Assembly: GCA_040752835.1 (NCBI GenBank)
Contig: JBFMGG010000003.1
Coordinates: 124,001-188,000, forward strand
Origin: Campylobacterota bacterium
GTDB taxonomy: Bacteria > Campylobacterota > Campylobacteria > Campylobacterales > Sulfurimonadaceae
Direction of reading: 5' to 3'
Length of the DNA: 64,000 bases
Positions 44,154-53,897 of the stretch are shown in pieces. The stretch's first letter is position 1. Every line of letters starts with the position of its first letter. Both the position numbers and the translations under genes were made by a program. The notes under the pieces were generated by a model, which worked only from the letters and a program-made list of their open reading frames with translations, searched no databases and was not told the DNA's origin.

Positions 44154-46675
44154 AGCGTTACTTTCGTCTCAATTTTCGTGAAAGTTTCGATAACGTCGCC
44201 AACGCGGACGTCGGTGTATCCGTCAAGTACGACACCGCAGTCGAATCCTTTGGCGACCTCTTTGACGTCGTCTTTGAAACGTTTGAGCGACGTCAGGTCG
44301 CCTTCGTGGATCACGACGCCTTCGCGGATTACGCGGACCATTCCGCCGCGTACGAGTTTACCGTCCACAACGACACAACCCGCGACGGTGCCCCCTTTGG
44401 GCAGCGGGAACGTATCACGCACTTCGGCCTGACCGGTATTCTCTTCGCGGAATTTCGGAGCCATCATGCCCGTCAGCATCGCCGTAATGTCGTCGATCAG
44501 CTGATAAATGATCGAATAGGTCTTGATGTTGACGCCCATCTGTTTGGCCATCGCGTTCACGTTTCCGGTCGGTCGTACATTGAATCCGATCAGGACGCAG
44601 TTTTCACTGTTGTTGACCAGCGCGACGTCGTTTTCGGTGATACCGCCCACGCCGCTGGAAATGACGTCGACTTTGACCTCTTCGTTACGCAGTTCGGCGA
44701 GCGAGTTCTTGATCGCTTCGAGTGAGCCGTGAACGTCGGTTTTGAGGACCACCTTAAGCGCTTTGAGGCGCCCTTCGGCGATCAGCGAGGTGAGTTCGTC
44801 CAGCGTCGTTTTCGTACTGTGCGAGAGTTCGCGGTGACGGTCGTATTCGTAGCGTTTCTGAGCGTATTCGCGCGCTTCTTTGTCGCTTGGCATCGCCAGC
44901 ATGATCTCGCCTGAAGGGGGAACTTCGTTGAGACCGACGACAACGGCCGTTTCGCTCGGTCCGATTTTTTTGAGCTGCGCCTTGCGGTCGTTGATCAGGG
45001 CCCGTACCCGTCCGAATGCACTTCCGCAGACGATGTTGTCTCCGACGCTGAGGGTACCGTTTTGGACGATGACCGTCGCGACCGGACCGCGTCCTTTTTC
45101 GAGGGTACTTTCGACGACGACCGCTTTGGCCATCGCTTTGGGGTTGGCGCGCAGTTCCATCACTTCGGCCTGCAGCAAAATCGCTTCGAGCAGCTCGTCG
45201 ATCCCCGTCATCGCTTTGGCCGATACGCCGACAAATTCAACGTCTCCGCCCCACTCGACGGGATTCAGTCCCAGTTCGGCCATCTGTGCTTTGACCATGT
45301 CGGGGTTGGCGCCGGGTTTGTCCATTTTGTTGACCGCTACGATCACCGGAACGTTTGCCTCTTTGGCGTGTTTGACCGATTCGCGCGTCTGCGGTTTCAC
45401 CCCGTCATCCGCCGCAACGACGATGACGATGATGTCGGTCAGCTGCGCCCCGCGTGAACGCATCGCGCTGAACGCTTCGTGCCCCGGGGTATCGAGGAAC
45501 GTGATAAGCTTGCCGTGCTGCTCGACCGAGTAAGCCCCGATGTGCTGCGTAATCCCTCCCGCTTCGCCGGCGGCGACGCGGGCGTTGCGGATCGCGTCGA
45601 GGAGTGAGGTTTTACCGTGGTCGACATGCCCCATGATGGTAATGACCGGCGGGCGTTCTTCCATTCCCGCTTCGTCTTCGGCCGCGATCTCTTCGTACGC
45701 CTCTTCGAGGTTGAAAGCGTCCTTGGGATCGATCGTCGTCACTTCGACGCCGAATTCGCTGGCAAGGATCTCGATCTCGTCTTTTCCGAGGAAGTCGTTT
45801 TTCGTGACCATCATTCCGAGGTTGAAAAGAATTTTGATCACTTCGGCCAGAGGCTGCCGGATCTTTTCGGCGAACTCGTATACACGGATGTCTTCGGGGA
45901 TTTCGACGTGCGTGACCGCTTCTTCTTCTTTGCTCTCTTTGGTGTATTTTTTACGGGCTTCCCGCGCTACCTGGCGGGGTCTGTTTTTGTTCGCACCCTG
46001 TTTTTTGCCCGAATTGCGCCCGATCGGTTTTTTCTCTTTGGGTTTTTGCGGCTCTTCTTCGGGTTCGACTTTCGCGTTCAGGTCGCTGAAATCGAGCAAT
46101 ACGACCTGCTCGTCCTCGTAGTCCATCGACACGTCGGAGATATCGCCGCCGAAGATGTCGAGCTTGACACCCTGCTCTTTTTTCTGCACGGGGGCCGCGC
46201 TTTGGGCTTTTTTGGCACGTTTGGCCTCAAGCTCGCGCTGGGCTTCGGGGCTCAGCTTGCCGTACTGCGAAACGGCGGCCGCGCGCTCTTCACGCTGGAT
46301 GGCCTGGATCTCTTCTTCACTGGGACGCTTTTTCTTGACGATTTTGAGGCCCGAACGTTTCTGAGGCTCGGCTTCTTCCGCCGGAGCCGATTCGGCGGCC
46401 GTTTCTTCAACCGTCTTGGGTGCCGGGGTCTCTTCTGCTACCGCAGCCGCCGGCGCTTCTTCGGCCGGAGTCGGTTTCGCCGGGGATTTGGATGCGGCGC
46501 TCTCCGCAGACGCCCCGCTCATGATATAGTTCATGATCTGCTCGGCCTCTTCGATCGAAACCGAACTCGAAGCGGTTTTGACGTTCAACCCCATTGCGGC
46601 GGCTTTGTCCACGACCTCCTTGGAATTGATACCAAGTTCCTTGGCGATTTCATGAACTCTGACTTTATCCATCAT
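44150..46675 (-). CDS. infB: Translation initiation factor IF-2
   Basis: IF-2 delivers initiator tRNA to the ribosome. In 841 residues it has an N-terminal IF2N module ([21 protein letters not shown]), a low-complexity charged region (about 55-250), a second IF2N-like module ([22 protein letters not shown]), the GTPase domain with [19 protein letters not shown] and NKMDK, and the C-terminal beta barrels. Two adjacent ATG codons (46675, 46672) could start it. It overlaps ylxR by 11 bases. Confidence 0.97.
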   Translation of the reverse strand: MMDKVRVHEIAKELGINSKEVVDKAAAMGLNVKTASSSVSIEEAEQIMNYIMSGASAESAASKSPAKPTPAEEAPAAAVAEETPAPKTVEETAAESAPAEEAEPQKRSGLKIVKKKRPSEEEIQAIQREERAAAVSQYGKLSPEAQRELEAKRAKKAQSAAPVQKKEQGVKLDIFGGDISDVSMDYEDEQVVLLDFSDLNAKVEPEEEPQKPKEKKPIGRNSGKKQGANKNRPRQVAREARKKYTKESKEEEAVTHVEIPEDIRVYEFAEKIRQPLAEVIKILFNLGMMVTKNDFLGKDEIEILASEFGVEVTTIDPKDAFNLEEAYEEIAAEDEAGMEERPPVITIMGHVDHGKTSLLDAIRNARVAAGEAGGITQHIGAYSVEQHGKLITFLDTPGHEAFSAMRSRGAQLTDIIVIVVAADDGVKPQTRESVKHAKEANVPVIVAVNKMDKPGANPDMVKAQMAELGLNPVEWGGDVEFVGVSAKAMTGIDELLEAILLQAEVMELRANPKAMAKAVVVESTLEKGRGPVATVIVQNGTLSVGDNIVCGSAFGRVRALINDRKAQLKKIGPSETAVVVGLNEVPPSGEIMLAMPSDKEAREYAQKRYEYDRHRELSHSTKTTLDELTSLIAEGRLKALKVVLKTDVHGSLEAIKNSLAELRNEEVKVDVISSGVGGITENDVALVNNSENCVLIGFNVRPTGNVNAMAKQMGVNIKTYSIIYQLIDDITAMLTGMMAPKFREENTGQAEVRDTFPLPKGGTVAGCVVVDGKLVRGGMVRVIREGVVIHEGDLTSLKRFKDDVKEVAKGFDCGVVLDGYTDVRVGDVIETFTKIETKVTL

Positions 46676-46919
46676 TAACGATGATCTCCTTTAACCGATT
46701 CATTAGCATCTCCGTTCCGCCGTGTTTGCACTGGCGGGCCAGCTGGCCCGGAGTTTTTTTATGGTGGGTGCACGAAGGGCAGAGGTAAAAACTTCTCCCT
46801 TCACCGCCGTAGGGTTCGAGCGAACCTTCCCGGCATTGTAGACGCAAGAGAGCCGACTGCGCGAAACGTTCGCGGCACACTACGCACATACGTACGGGCT
46901 GATGTAACTTTTGCGCCAT
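46665..46919 (-). CDS. ylxR: YlxR-family RNA-binding protein (DUF448)
   Basis: The 84-residue basic protein starts [21 protein letters not shown], the DUF448 motif, and has a second Cys pair in [20 protein letters not shown], so it may bind zinc. YlxR usually precedes infB and has been linked to RNase P in other bacteria. ATG 46919 is preferred; TTG 46928 lies too close to the purine-rich AAAGAAAG. Confidence 0.88.
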   Translation of the reverse strand: MAQKLHQPVRMCVVCRERFAQSALLRLQCREGSLEPYGGEGRSFYLCPSCTHHKKTPGQLARQCKHGGTEMLMNRLKEIIVNDG

Positions 46920-46939
46920 TATAGCCAATACTTTCTTTA

Positions 46940-47821
46940 TTAACGCTCGACGATCAGTCCGTCGTTGTCAAAGCTGAGAATTTTCACCTCAAAATCGGTA
47001 AATTCGGCTTTGAATTTCTGGGCCAGGGATTCTGCGTCCTGATCGTAGACCATATTGAAAAAGGTCGAACCGCTCCCCGAAAGGGTCGACATCAGCGCCC
47101 CGTTGTCGTACGCCATCTTCTGTACCGCGAACAGCTCGGGGAGCATCTTCATCCGTACTTTCTGATGAAACCGGTCCTGGGTCGCAAGACGGAGCATTTC
47201 CCAGTCCTCGTTGAAAAACGCCCCCACCGTCACGGCCGTATGGGAGAGGTTGAAAACGGCGTTTTCCTTGCTGTACGAACGGGGCAGCGTGGTACGGGAC
47301 TTGGCCGTCGAGATCGGTTTGTTGGGGATGACGACGACCGCTTTGAGATAGTCGGGGAGATGTTTTTGCTGCGAAAAGACTTTCTGTTTTTCGACCATCG
47401 CCGCATTGAAGCCCCCCATCACGGCGGGAGTGATGTTGTCGGGATGGCTTTCGTACACAAGGGCGTGGTTGAGGATGCGGCGTTTGGAGACTTTCACTCC
47501 GGCCGCCTCGTGGGCGCAGCTGATCGCGCTGACGATCACGGCCGAAGAGCTACCCAGCCCGCGCGACATCGGAATCTGGTTGTAAAACGTGAATTTGAAA
47601 TTCTGCCGTTTCTGGGTAAGACGGCGGTAGTGTTCGTTAAAAATGCTCACGAACAGATTGTTCCCTTTGAGACGGGGGTTGTTCTCCCCTTCCCCTTTGA
47701 TCGAAACGGCGAAAAAGCGGGAAGGGACGAGTTCGACCTGGTTACGCAGATCGACGGCAAGTCCCAGCGAATCGAATCCGGGTCCAAGGTTGGCACTGGT
47801 GGCAGGTACGCTGACGAACAA
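46940..47821 (-). CDS. thrB: Homoserine kinase (GHMP family)
   Basis: ThrB phosphorylates homoserine on the way to threonine. In 293 residues it has [19 protein letters not shown] at the start, the phosphate loop [16 protein letters not shown] near 84-99, [13 protein letters not shown] and the C-terminal LSGSGSTFF. All family motifs are intact. It lies between tsaB and ylxR with short spacers. Confidence 0.95.
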   Translation of the reverse strand: MFVSVPATSANLGPGFDSLGLAVDLRNQVELVPSRFFAVSIKGEGENNPRLKGNNLFVSIFNEHYRRLTQKRQNFKFTFYNQIPMSRGLGSSSAVIVSAISCAHEAAGVKVSKRRILNHALVYESHPDNITPAVMGGFNAAMVEKQKVFSQQKHLPDYLKAVVVIPNKPISTAKSRTTLPRSYSKENAVFNLSHTAVTVGAFFNEDWEMLRLATQDRFHQKVRMKMLPELFAVQKMAYDNGALMSTLSGSGSTFFNMVYDQDAESLAQKFKAEFTDFEVKILSFDNDGLIVER

Positions 47822-47830
47822 ATACTTTCC

Positions 47831-48283
47831 TTATCCTACGGCATCAATCCCGTAATAGGGGAGATTGTCCGTGTCAAAATTTTTTGCGTCGATCCGCTTC
47901 GGTAGGGAAAAAACTCCGCAATCGGGAGATTCGAGCGGTTCTAGCGTAATCGTTGAGCTATTTTTAACAAAATAGAGCTTTCCAACTGCTTTGATGGGGC
48001 GGTTTTCGTTGAAAAAAAACGCATCCGTCGCCAAAAGGGGGATATTTTTGACGATGCTGAGGGTTTTGAGGAACAGATAGCTCACCTTGATCCCCATGAA
48101 ACTCCCCGGTCCTTTGGCGTAGATGAGGGTGCGAAAACGGTAGCGTTCCAGCAGCGGCTCGAAAATCTCGGCCAACACCTCCGAACTCATCCCCTCGCTG
48201 CGGATCTCCTCGACCAGGACACCGTTTTCATAGATGCCGACGAGAACGGGCGAAGAGAGCGCGACGATCAGCGCATCATGCAT
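47831..48283 (-). CDS. tsaB: Short TsaB-like protein (tRNA t6A synthesis partner)
   Basis: The 150-residue protein starts at ATG 48283, eight bases inside lpxC. The segment FRTLIYAKGPGSFMGIKVSYLFLKTLSI parallels the GPGSFTGIRIG signature of TsaB, which binds TsaD for threonylcarbamoyl-adenosine synthesis. It is much shorter than E. coli TsaB (231) and the N-terminal motif is degenerate. The C-terminal half of the fold is missing or changed. The place between lpxC and thrB matches the Campylobacter order I remember. Confidence 0.75.
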   Translation of the reverse strand: MHDALIVALSSPVLVGIYENGVLVEEIRSEGMSSEVLAEIFEPLLERYRFRTLIYAKGPGSFMGIKVSYLFLKTLSIVKNIPLLATDAFFFNENRPIKAVGKLYFVKNSSTITLEPLESPDCGVFSLPKRIDAKNFDTDNLPYYGIDAVG

Positions 48284-49160
48284 ACGCTTTGGCCAGCTCT
48301 TTCGATTCGACCGACGAGAGTTCGACGATCTCGTAGTTGGCAGGATCTTTGAGCAGCGCCAGGGTGAGTTTGTGGTTGAGATCGTGGCTCCCCGCAAACG
48401 CTTCGTAGTTCCCGATAAAATTCATCCCGATCAGCGACATGTCGCCGATCGCGTCGAGGATCTTGTGACGGACGAATTCGTCCCCGAAGCGGAGCCCTTC
48501 GGGGTTGAGCACTTTTTTGTCGTCGAGAACGACGGCGTTCTCCAAACTTCCCCCCAGCGCCAGACCGACCGAGCGGAGGTACTGCACCTCGTGAACGAAG
48601 CCGAATGTCCGGGCCCGCGCGATCTCGTTTTTGTAATTCTCTTTGGTGAATTTCAGCACGTAGCTCTGACGGTCGATGACAGGATGGGAAAATTTGATCG
48701 TAAAATCGTAATTCATGTCGTTCGAGGGGATCAGCTTGACGTACTTATCCCCTTCCTGAACACTCACCTCTTTTTTGATACGCAGGATCTTCTTGGGGAT
48801 GTCCTGCTGTACGACACCGGCCTCATCGAGCAGCATGCAGTAGCTGACCGAAGAGCCGTCCATCACGGGGACTTCGTCCGCATCGACGATGATGCGGAGG
48901 TTGTCGATCCCGTAGGCGTAGATCGCCGAGAGCATGTGCTCGATCGTCGAAATCGTCACCCCTTCGCGCCCGATGACGGTCGCCATTTTCGTATCGACGA
49001 CGTTGGAAGGTTCCAGGGGAATCGTGACCCCCGCGTCGCTGCGGTAAAAAACGATACCGCTGTTTGGGGCCAGCGGCTCCAGTCGCAGCCGTACCGGGGA
49101 GCCTTTGTGCAAACCGATCCCGACCAGTTCGACACTTTTTCCTATCGTAGTTTGCATCAT
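48276..49160 (-). CDS. lpxC: UDP-3-O-acyl-N-acetylglucosamine deacetylase
   Basis: LpxC is the committed step of lipid A synthesis, a zinc hydrolase. The 294-residue protein shows TTIGKSVELVGIGLHKG, the zinc histidine in ISTIEHMLSAIYAYGIDN near 80, VMDGSS, and the C-terminal KILDAIGDMSLIG and GSHDLNHKL with further metal ligands. The start is ATG 49160 (an adjacent ATG follows). AAGGA precedes it. A separate promoter with a strongly structured leader is visible upstream. Confidence 0.96.
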   Translation of the reverse strand: MMQTTIGKSVELVGIGLHKGSPVRLRLEPLAPNSGIVFYRSDAGVTIPLEPSNVVDTKMATVIGREGVTISTIEHMLSAIYAYGIDNLRIIVDADEVPVMDGSSVSYCMLLDEAGVVQQDIPKKILRIKKEVSVQEGDKYVKLIPSNDMNYDFTIKFSHPVIDRQSYVLKFTKENYKNEIARARTFGFVHEVQYLRSVGLALGGSLENAVVLDDKKVLNPEGLRFGDEFVRHKILDAIGDMSLIGMNFIGNYEAFAGSHDLNHKLTLALLKDPANYEIVELSSVESKELAKAYA

Positions 49161-49196
49161 GGTCTGTTTTCCTTCTCTCGGACGGGCCGATCCTGC

Positions 49197-49243
49197 GGGG
49201 GGCGGGCAGGCCACCCCCCCTTTGTTGTTCTACCGGAATTATA
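49197..49243 (-). promoter_or_regulatory. lpxC promoter and GC-rich leader hairpin
   Basis: TATAAT on the minus strand at 49243-49238 would start a leader of about 70 bases. Within it GGGGGGG (49220-49214) can pair with CCCCCC (49202-49197) around an 11-base loop. There is no T-run after the stem. The hairpin ends about 28 bases before the ribosome site. Confidence 0.5.
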
Positions 49244-49249
49244 CCGTGT

Positions 49250-50620
49250 TTACTGCTGGTTGATGATGAGCTTCGCGTTTTCGATGACGCTGGTGATGTT
49301 GTCGTAGATCCACTTCGCGTCCATCCACTCTTCGGGACGTACTTCGATCCCCTGGACGAGGATTCCGAAATGGAGGTGGTCCCCCATTGCGTAACCGCTG
49401 AGACCCGATTTGGCGATCTCCTGCCCCGCTTTGGCGATGTCGCCTTCCTGGATGTGGACGTCCGAACAGTGGCCGTAGAGGGTGTAAAGGCCGAATCCGT
49501 GGTCGATGATGGGCAGGTTCCCGTAAATCCCGTTCATCTGCGAGAAGACGACGTTACCCCCGTTGGACGCGTTAATCTGCCCCATCTGCACGCTCGCAAG
49601 ATCGAGCCCCATGTGGTACGCCTGGGAGAAATTCTTTTTCTCTTTGTAGCTGTAGATGCGGTGGTCCCCGAAATCGGCGACTTTCTGCCCGTTTGGCATC
49701 GGATAAAACGGCTGCGGGCTGAAATCGGTAATCATCGCGTTCGACACTTTCGACGTAACCCGGTGGATGATTTTTTCGTTGTTCGCCCGGACCGTTTCGT
49801 TGATGATCTTGAACTGCTCGAGCCGATCGTCCACCCCGGCGGTCTCTTCGTATTCGTTCGCCAGTTCGGCGATTTTACCGTCAAGGAAAGCGTCGCTGAG
49901 CTCGATGTTCGAAACGCGGTAGACGTGATCTTTCAGCCGCAGGGGGACGGAGCTTTTCGTTTCGTTTCCGGCACGGTCGCGGGCGACGACGGTTGCGCTG
50001 AACGTGCTTTGCTGGACCGGCCACGCCAGCAGGGAGGCGTAATACCCCTCTTTCATGAAAGGCTGGGCGATAAACGTCTTGCCGTAGTTGGTCTGGATCT
50101 TCAGGCTTTCCATGTGCGGATCGGTCGCCTTGAAAATGACGATCGCCGATCCCCCTTTTTGGATCTTGTAGGAGTGCGCGACGATGGAGAGGACCGGGCG
50201 GCGCTGATCGATGACGAGGGTCCGCTCTTCTTTGAGCGTATTACCCATAAAAAGGCCCCAGAGGCTTCGGTCAGTCGCTTCGATCGTCAGGGTAACCGAC
50301 TGTGCCTCGACCCGGCGGACCCCTTTTGGCGGAAGAATTTCAAACGTTCTTTTCGATTCGGCGGCCGGCGTATTCTCCTCGGTCACGACCCACTCTTCGT
50401 GCGGCGTGGAGATCGTCGCTTTGAACGATTTGAGTCCGCTGGCGTCCTCTACGGTCACGTGCATCGGCTCTTTGAAATTCCAGTAGCCCTCATGGCTGAC
50501 GGTGATTTTCGGATCCTCGCGTTCAAACATCGGTGAAAACGCCATGAATCCGATCGCCCCGATTACTGCGGCGGCAATCACCCATCCCAAAAATCCAGAA
50601 TTTCTTCGGCCTCTTCTCAC
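49250..50620 (-). CDS. M23-family peptidoglycan endopeptidase, membrane-anchored
   Basis: The 456-residue protein starts with GTG 50620 (AAAAGGAGATGCA upstream). One N-terminal membrane helix (about 10-29) is followed by a large periplasmic part of beta structure. The C-terminal LytM/M23 domain (about 330-435) has the zinc motifs YHMGLDLAS and GDHLHFG, so it should be active. Relatives in Helicobacter (Csd family) trim cross-links and shape the cell. The place before lpxC matches Campylobacter Cj0131 as I recall it. It overlaps the DHH gene by four bases. Confidence 0.88.
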   Translation of the reverse strand: MRRGRRNSGFLGWVIAAAVIGAIGFMAFSPMFEREDPKITVSHEGYWNFKEPMHVTVEDASGLKSFKATISTPHEEWVVTEENTPAAESKRTFEILPPKGVRRVEAQSVTLTIEATDRSLWGLFMGNTLKEERTLVIDQRRPVLSIVAHSYKIQKGGSAIVIFKATDPHMESLKIQTNYGKTFIAQPFMKEGYYASLLAWPVQQSTFSATVVARDRAGNETKSSVPLRLKDHVYRVSNIELSDAFLDGKIAELANEYEETAGVDDRLEQFKIINETVRANNEKIIHRVTSKVSNAMITDFSPQPFYPMPNGQKVADFGDHRIYSYKEKKNFSQAYHMGLDLASVQMGQINASNGGNVVFSQMNGIYGNLPIIDHGFGLYTLYGHCSDVHIQEGDIAKAGQEIAKSGLSGYAMGDHLHFGILVQGIEVRPEEWMDAKWIYDNITSVIENAKLIINQQ

Positions 50621-51549
50621 TGCATCTCCTTTTGTATCATCATCGTTATCTCTTTGACGAGCGCGTGGACGTCGTCGTGTTCAACCTTCGCTCCGGCCCG
50701 GTGTTTATGCCCGCCGCCGCCGAAATTTTCCATAATCCTCGCGGCATCGATTCCGCCCGTCGTCCGCAGCGAAAGCTTGATGCCGCCCCCCGGGCGTTCG
50801 ACGTGCATCAGCGAGGCGCGGACATGCCGCATCCCCAGCGCTTCGTCGAGCACCGGTTTGCACTCCGCGACCGTGGCTCCCGTATCGGCCAAAAGTGCCG
50901 CATCCACACCGAAAACCGCAAGCGCACCGTCGAGGTAAAGGCGCATCGCTTTGAGCATCTTCCCTTTTGAGCGGAGCGACGCGAGCGAATTGCGCCCGTA
51001 AAGCCATTCGACGCATAACGCGTGGTCGGCACCCAGCCCGATGAGACGGTGGGCCATCTCGAAGGTCCTGGCGTCGCATCCGGGCGATCGGAAACATTTC
51101 GAATCGTCCACAAGACCCGCATAAAGCGAAAGCGCCATTTTACCATTGATTTTTAACCCGTTGGCAACAAAAAAATCGTAAACGGTCTGGGTGGTACTGA
51201 TCGCATCGGTATCCAGAAAATTGTGGGTCCCGAAAAAATCGTTGCTGCGATGGTGGTCGAAGTTGATCAGCGGCAATTCCCGCTCTATCCCCAGACGCCC
51301 GTAGCTTCCGCAGTCGAAGCTGATCATGCAGTCCGCATCTTCGGGGAAACGGTCGGTCACTTTCTCAAACCACGGCAGAAACGCCAGCTTAGGGTCAATC
51401 TCGGCCGAAGCGCAAAAAAGGGTGATTTTTTTGTTCAGGCGCAGCAGGTAGGAATAAAACGCGCTCGCCGACCCGAGCGAATCGGCATCGGGGTTTTTGT
51501 GGGCGATGAGAACGATGTGTCGCGAAGACTCGATCAGTTCGTGCGCCAT
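50617..51549 (-). CDS. DHH/DHHA1 phosphoesterase (NrnA-like)
   Basis: In 310 residues the DHH motifs are clear: HKNPDADSLGSA near 17, FDCGSYGRLG, and NFDHHRSNDFFG near 96, followed by DHHA1 with ENFGGGGHKHRAGA near 273-286. NrnA enzymes degrade very short RNAs and pAp, and some cut pGpG, the breakdown product of cyclic di-GMP. A strong ribosome site AGGAGGGGGGAGAT precedes the ATG. It heads the run down to xseA. Confidence 0.9.
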   Translation of the reverse strand: MAHELIESSRHIVLIAHKNPDADSLGSASAFYSYLLRLNKKITLFCASAEIDPKLAFLPWFEKVTDRFPEDADCMISFDCGSYGRLGIERELPLINFDHHRSNDFFGTHNFLDTDAISTTQTVYDFFVANGLKINGKMALSLYAGLVDDSKCFRSPGCDARTFEMAHRLIGLGADHALCVEWLYGRNSLASLRSKGKMLKAMRLYLDGALAVFGVDAALLADTGATVAECKPVLDEALGMRHVRASLMHVERPGGGIKLSLRTTGGIDAARIMENFGGGGHKHRAGAKVEHDDVHALVKEITMMIQKEMQ

Positions 51550-51633
51550 ATCTCCCCCCTCCTCGTGAAAATGGGGGCGATTATACCATGCTTTGGGACA
51601 ATCCGTGCCGCCCCGATGGTCAATATTTCATCA

Positions 51634-52536
51634 TTATTCCGCAGCGCTCTCAAGAACCGCTTCGAAATCTTTCTGCGCCTGCATGAGTGCCGCTTTGGCT
51701 TCGGCGTCTTCGACACGCGCGCTGCTCATCCAGTTGTAAACGCCGGGGAATCCCATCACGATCTCGTCGGCGTCTTTTTTCTTGTACACCATCAGGGTAC
51801 ACGGAGCGAAGGCGGCCGCTTCGGGACGCGTTTTGGCGACGGTGTAGATCACTTTTAGCTTGCAGATCGAATAGGTGTCGTAAAAATGGAACGGGCTCTC
51901 TTCACCCAGGGCGAAGTTGTAGTCGGTGAAGTTCGACATGACGAATCCCGCGGGTTTGAGGCCGTCTTCGATCATCATTTCGGTCGCTTCCTTGTCGCTC
52001 GTCCAGCTCTCGGCGCTGCTCGCTTTGACGTAACGGCTGAGCAACGGCCCCGAAGCGGGGAGCGAATTCTCGCTTGCGCGTACTTTGGCGTTCGGGAGCG
52101 CTTTTTTAAGCGCGGAGAGGACCTCTTTTTCGATCAGGGCGAATTCGGGAGCGTCGAACCCGGCGATCTTTTTCATCGCATCCGCGGTCAACACCGATAC
52201 GTGGAGGTTTTTGTCCCCGTTGCGCTGGTAAATCCCAAATCCCATCGGAACGAAAATCCCGGCGTCGGGATGGGCTTTAACCAGCGTCGCGGCATGATTT
52301 TTGTGGTAGGCCGTCAGCAGATTGAACACCGAAAAATCGCTCTGCTGGAACTGGATTTTGAACGGGCCGTTCATCTCGGTGTTGGCCGAAATGACGAAAC
52401 CGGCGTTCTCGAGCCCTTTTTCGATCACCGCAGGGGTGATTTTCCCCTCCGCGTTGGGTACGTCGAAAAGGTGGAAATCCCCACCGAACAAGGCTGCGGC
52501 GCTCAGCGCCACGGCAAACAGATATTTTTTAAACAT
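51634..52536 (-). CDS. Exported protein with two DUF302-like domains
   Basis: The 300-residue protein has an N-terminal signal peptide (MFKKYLFAVALSAAALFGG). Two similar halves follow: residues 25-150, with FKIQFQQSDFSVFNLLTAYHKNHAATLVKAHPDAGIFVPMGF in pieces, and 170-290, with NFALGEESPFHFYDTYSICKLKVIYTVAKTRPEAAAFAPCTL in pieces. Each ends in a hydrophobic strand and a small helix, as in DUF302 proteins. The function is unknown. It closes the gene run behind soxB, so a periplasmic role in sulfur metabolism is suggested only by position. Confidence 0.7.
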   Translation of the reverse strand: MFKKYLFAVALSAAALFGGDFHLFDVPNAEGKITPAVIEKGLENAGFVISANTEMNGPFKIQFQQSDFSVFNLLTAYHKNHAATLVKAHPDAGIFVPMGFGIYQRNGDKNLHVSVLTADAMKKIAGFDAPEFALIEKEVLSALKKALPNAKVRASENSLPASGPLLSRYVKASSAESWTSDKEATEMMIEDGLKPAGFVMSNFTDYNFALGEESPFHFYDTYSICKLKVIYTVAKTRPEAAAFAPCTLMVYKKKDADEIVMGFPGVYNWMSSARVEDAEAKAALMQAQKDFEAVLESAAE

Positions 52537-52547
52537 GATCTTTCTCC

Positions 52548-52982
52548 TTAGGGTTGAATGTAAAAGGCGCCTTCGGTTGCGCGCTCGATCACTTCGGCGA
52601 TCCCGGCCGAAACGATTTCGACATCCTCGATGAGGGCCGATGCGCGAATTTTTTTTGTCTCCATCGTATTGCCGCAGGCGACGAATTCGACGCCGTACTG
52701 CTGCAGCGCACGTACCCGCACGGCGATCTCTTTTTCGCTCTTGAGAAGCGTGCGGATGCCGTGGTAATAGGCGACCACCCGCAGGTGTATTTTTTCGGGG
52801 CCGTAGAATTTGAGGACGTTGTTGGCCGTGCTGAGGGCATGATGGATCGATTCATCATCCCCATGACTGATCCCCATGACCACTTCGCGCGGTTTGTCGA
52901 TGGAAGGTTCCGGCTGAGCGAAACGGACGTCGCCGAACGCCAGCGTACAGCAAATCACCCCCCAAAGCAGCACCGTTTTCAT
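52548..52982 (-). CDS. Exported DsrE/DsrF-like protein
   Basis: The 144-residue protein starts at ATG 52982 with a signal-like head MKTVLLWGVICCTLAFGDV. The rest is DsrE-like: EVVMGISHGDDESIHHALSTANN, a middle strand LRVVAYYHG, and VEFVACGNTM with Cys103 where DsrE-like sulfurtransferases hold persulfide. Most characterised DsrE proteins are cytoplasmic; a signal peptide would put this one in the periplasm beside the Sox proteins. It is joined to the SoxH-like gene by TGATG. Confidence 0.75.
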   Translation of the reverse strand: MKTVLLWGVICCTLAFGDVRFAQPEPSIDKPREVVMGISHGDDESIHHALSTANNVLKFYGPEKIHLRVVAYYHGIRTLLKSEKEIAVRVRALQQYGVEFVACGNTMETKKIRASALIEDVEIVSAGIAEVIERATEGAFYIQP

Positions 52983-53890
52983 CACTCCCACTCCAGTACG
53001 CGATAGGAGGCTTCGACGTTCTGACGGTGCGTCCCTTCGTAGAGTTTGTATTTTTTGTAGTCGTCCATGGTCACTTTTTTGACCGTCTCGTCAATCCCCA
53101 GCCCCTCACCGATCGCGGCGCGGATTTCGTTACGCATCTGCGTAAAATAGTCCCGTGTCATCGCCGCTGCCTCTTTGTCGGTTCGGTTTCCGTGCCCGCC
53201 GATCACGTGGACGGCCCCCAACTTCTCCAGATCCTCCAGCGCTTCGAGCCAGCCGTTGATGTCGCCGCCGCGCACCGATGGGAGACGGTCGTTAAAAACC
53301 AGATCGGCCGCTATCAGCACTTTGGATTTCGGCAAAAAGACCACCATGTCTTTCGCCGTATGGGCTTTGCGTTTGGCGATTTTCAGCTCCACCGTTTGGT
53401 TTCCGACCTTCAGCGTCGTATCGGCGTTGATCATCTCGGTCGGCATGGTCGGTTTCGTTTTAGCGTATGCCTCGGGAGAGATATAGGTTTGCATTCGGGT
53501 AGGCTCGCTCATATCGGCATTTACCTTGAAATCGTCCGAACCCAAAACTCTAACTCCCTGTTCGGTAAAGAAGTTGTTTCCCAGCCAGTGGTCGTCGTGG
53601 ATATGCGTATTGATCACGAGTTTGACCGGAAGCGGTTTGATTTTTTGCATCGCGTTGTAGGCCGAGCGGGCATACGCGTAGGAGGGGCCGGTGTCGACGA
53701 CGACATACCCTTCCCCCGCATCGATGTAACAGCTGTTGACGATGTTGCCGTTGTTGGTTTTATCCATAATTTCGGGTTTCCCGAAAAAACAGTGAACGTC
53801 CGATGTGACCCGTACCGGCTTGAGCGCGTAATCATACGCACTCAAACTCGTGACGGCCAGCAATAAAGTTCCCAACAACGCTTTCATCAT
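52982..53890 (-). CDS. Periplasmic metallo-beta-lactamase-fold hydrolase, SoxH-like
   Basis: The 302-residue protein has a signal peptide (MMKALLGTLLLAVTSLSA). The metal site is HIHDDH at 96-101, with later ligands in KRKAHTAKDMVVF, ADLVFND and VIGGHGNRTD. This is the glyoxalase II-like group that includes SoxH in sox clusters of other bacteria. Its reaction is unknown; SoxH is dispensable for thiosulfate oxidation in Paracoccus as I recall. It lies eight bases after the porin gene. Confidence 0.82.
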   Translation of the reverse strand: MMKALLGTLLLAVTSLSAYDYALKPVRVTSDVHCFFGKPEIMDKTNNGNIVNSCYIDAGEGYVVVDTGPSYAYARSAYNAMQKIKPLPVKLVINTHIHDDHWLGNNFFTEQGVRVLGSDDFKVNADMSEPTRMQTYISPEAYAKTKPTMPTEMINADTTLKVGNQTVELKIAKRKAHTAKDMVVFLPKSKVLIAADLVFNDRLPSVRGGDINGWLEALEDLEKLGAVHVIGGHGNRTDKEAAAMTRDYFTQMRNEIRAAIGEGLGIDETVKKVTMDDYKKYKLYEGTHRQNVEASYRVLEWE

Positions 53891-53897
53891 TCAGCCT

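Noticed and set aside
49190-49220. G-quadruplex in the lpxC leader
   Set aside because: G runs and C runs lie close together and would pair as a hairpin; four separate G tracts are not available.
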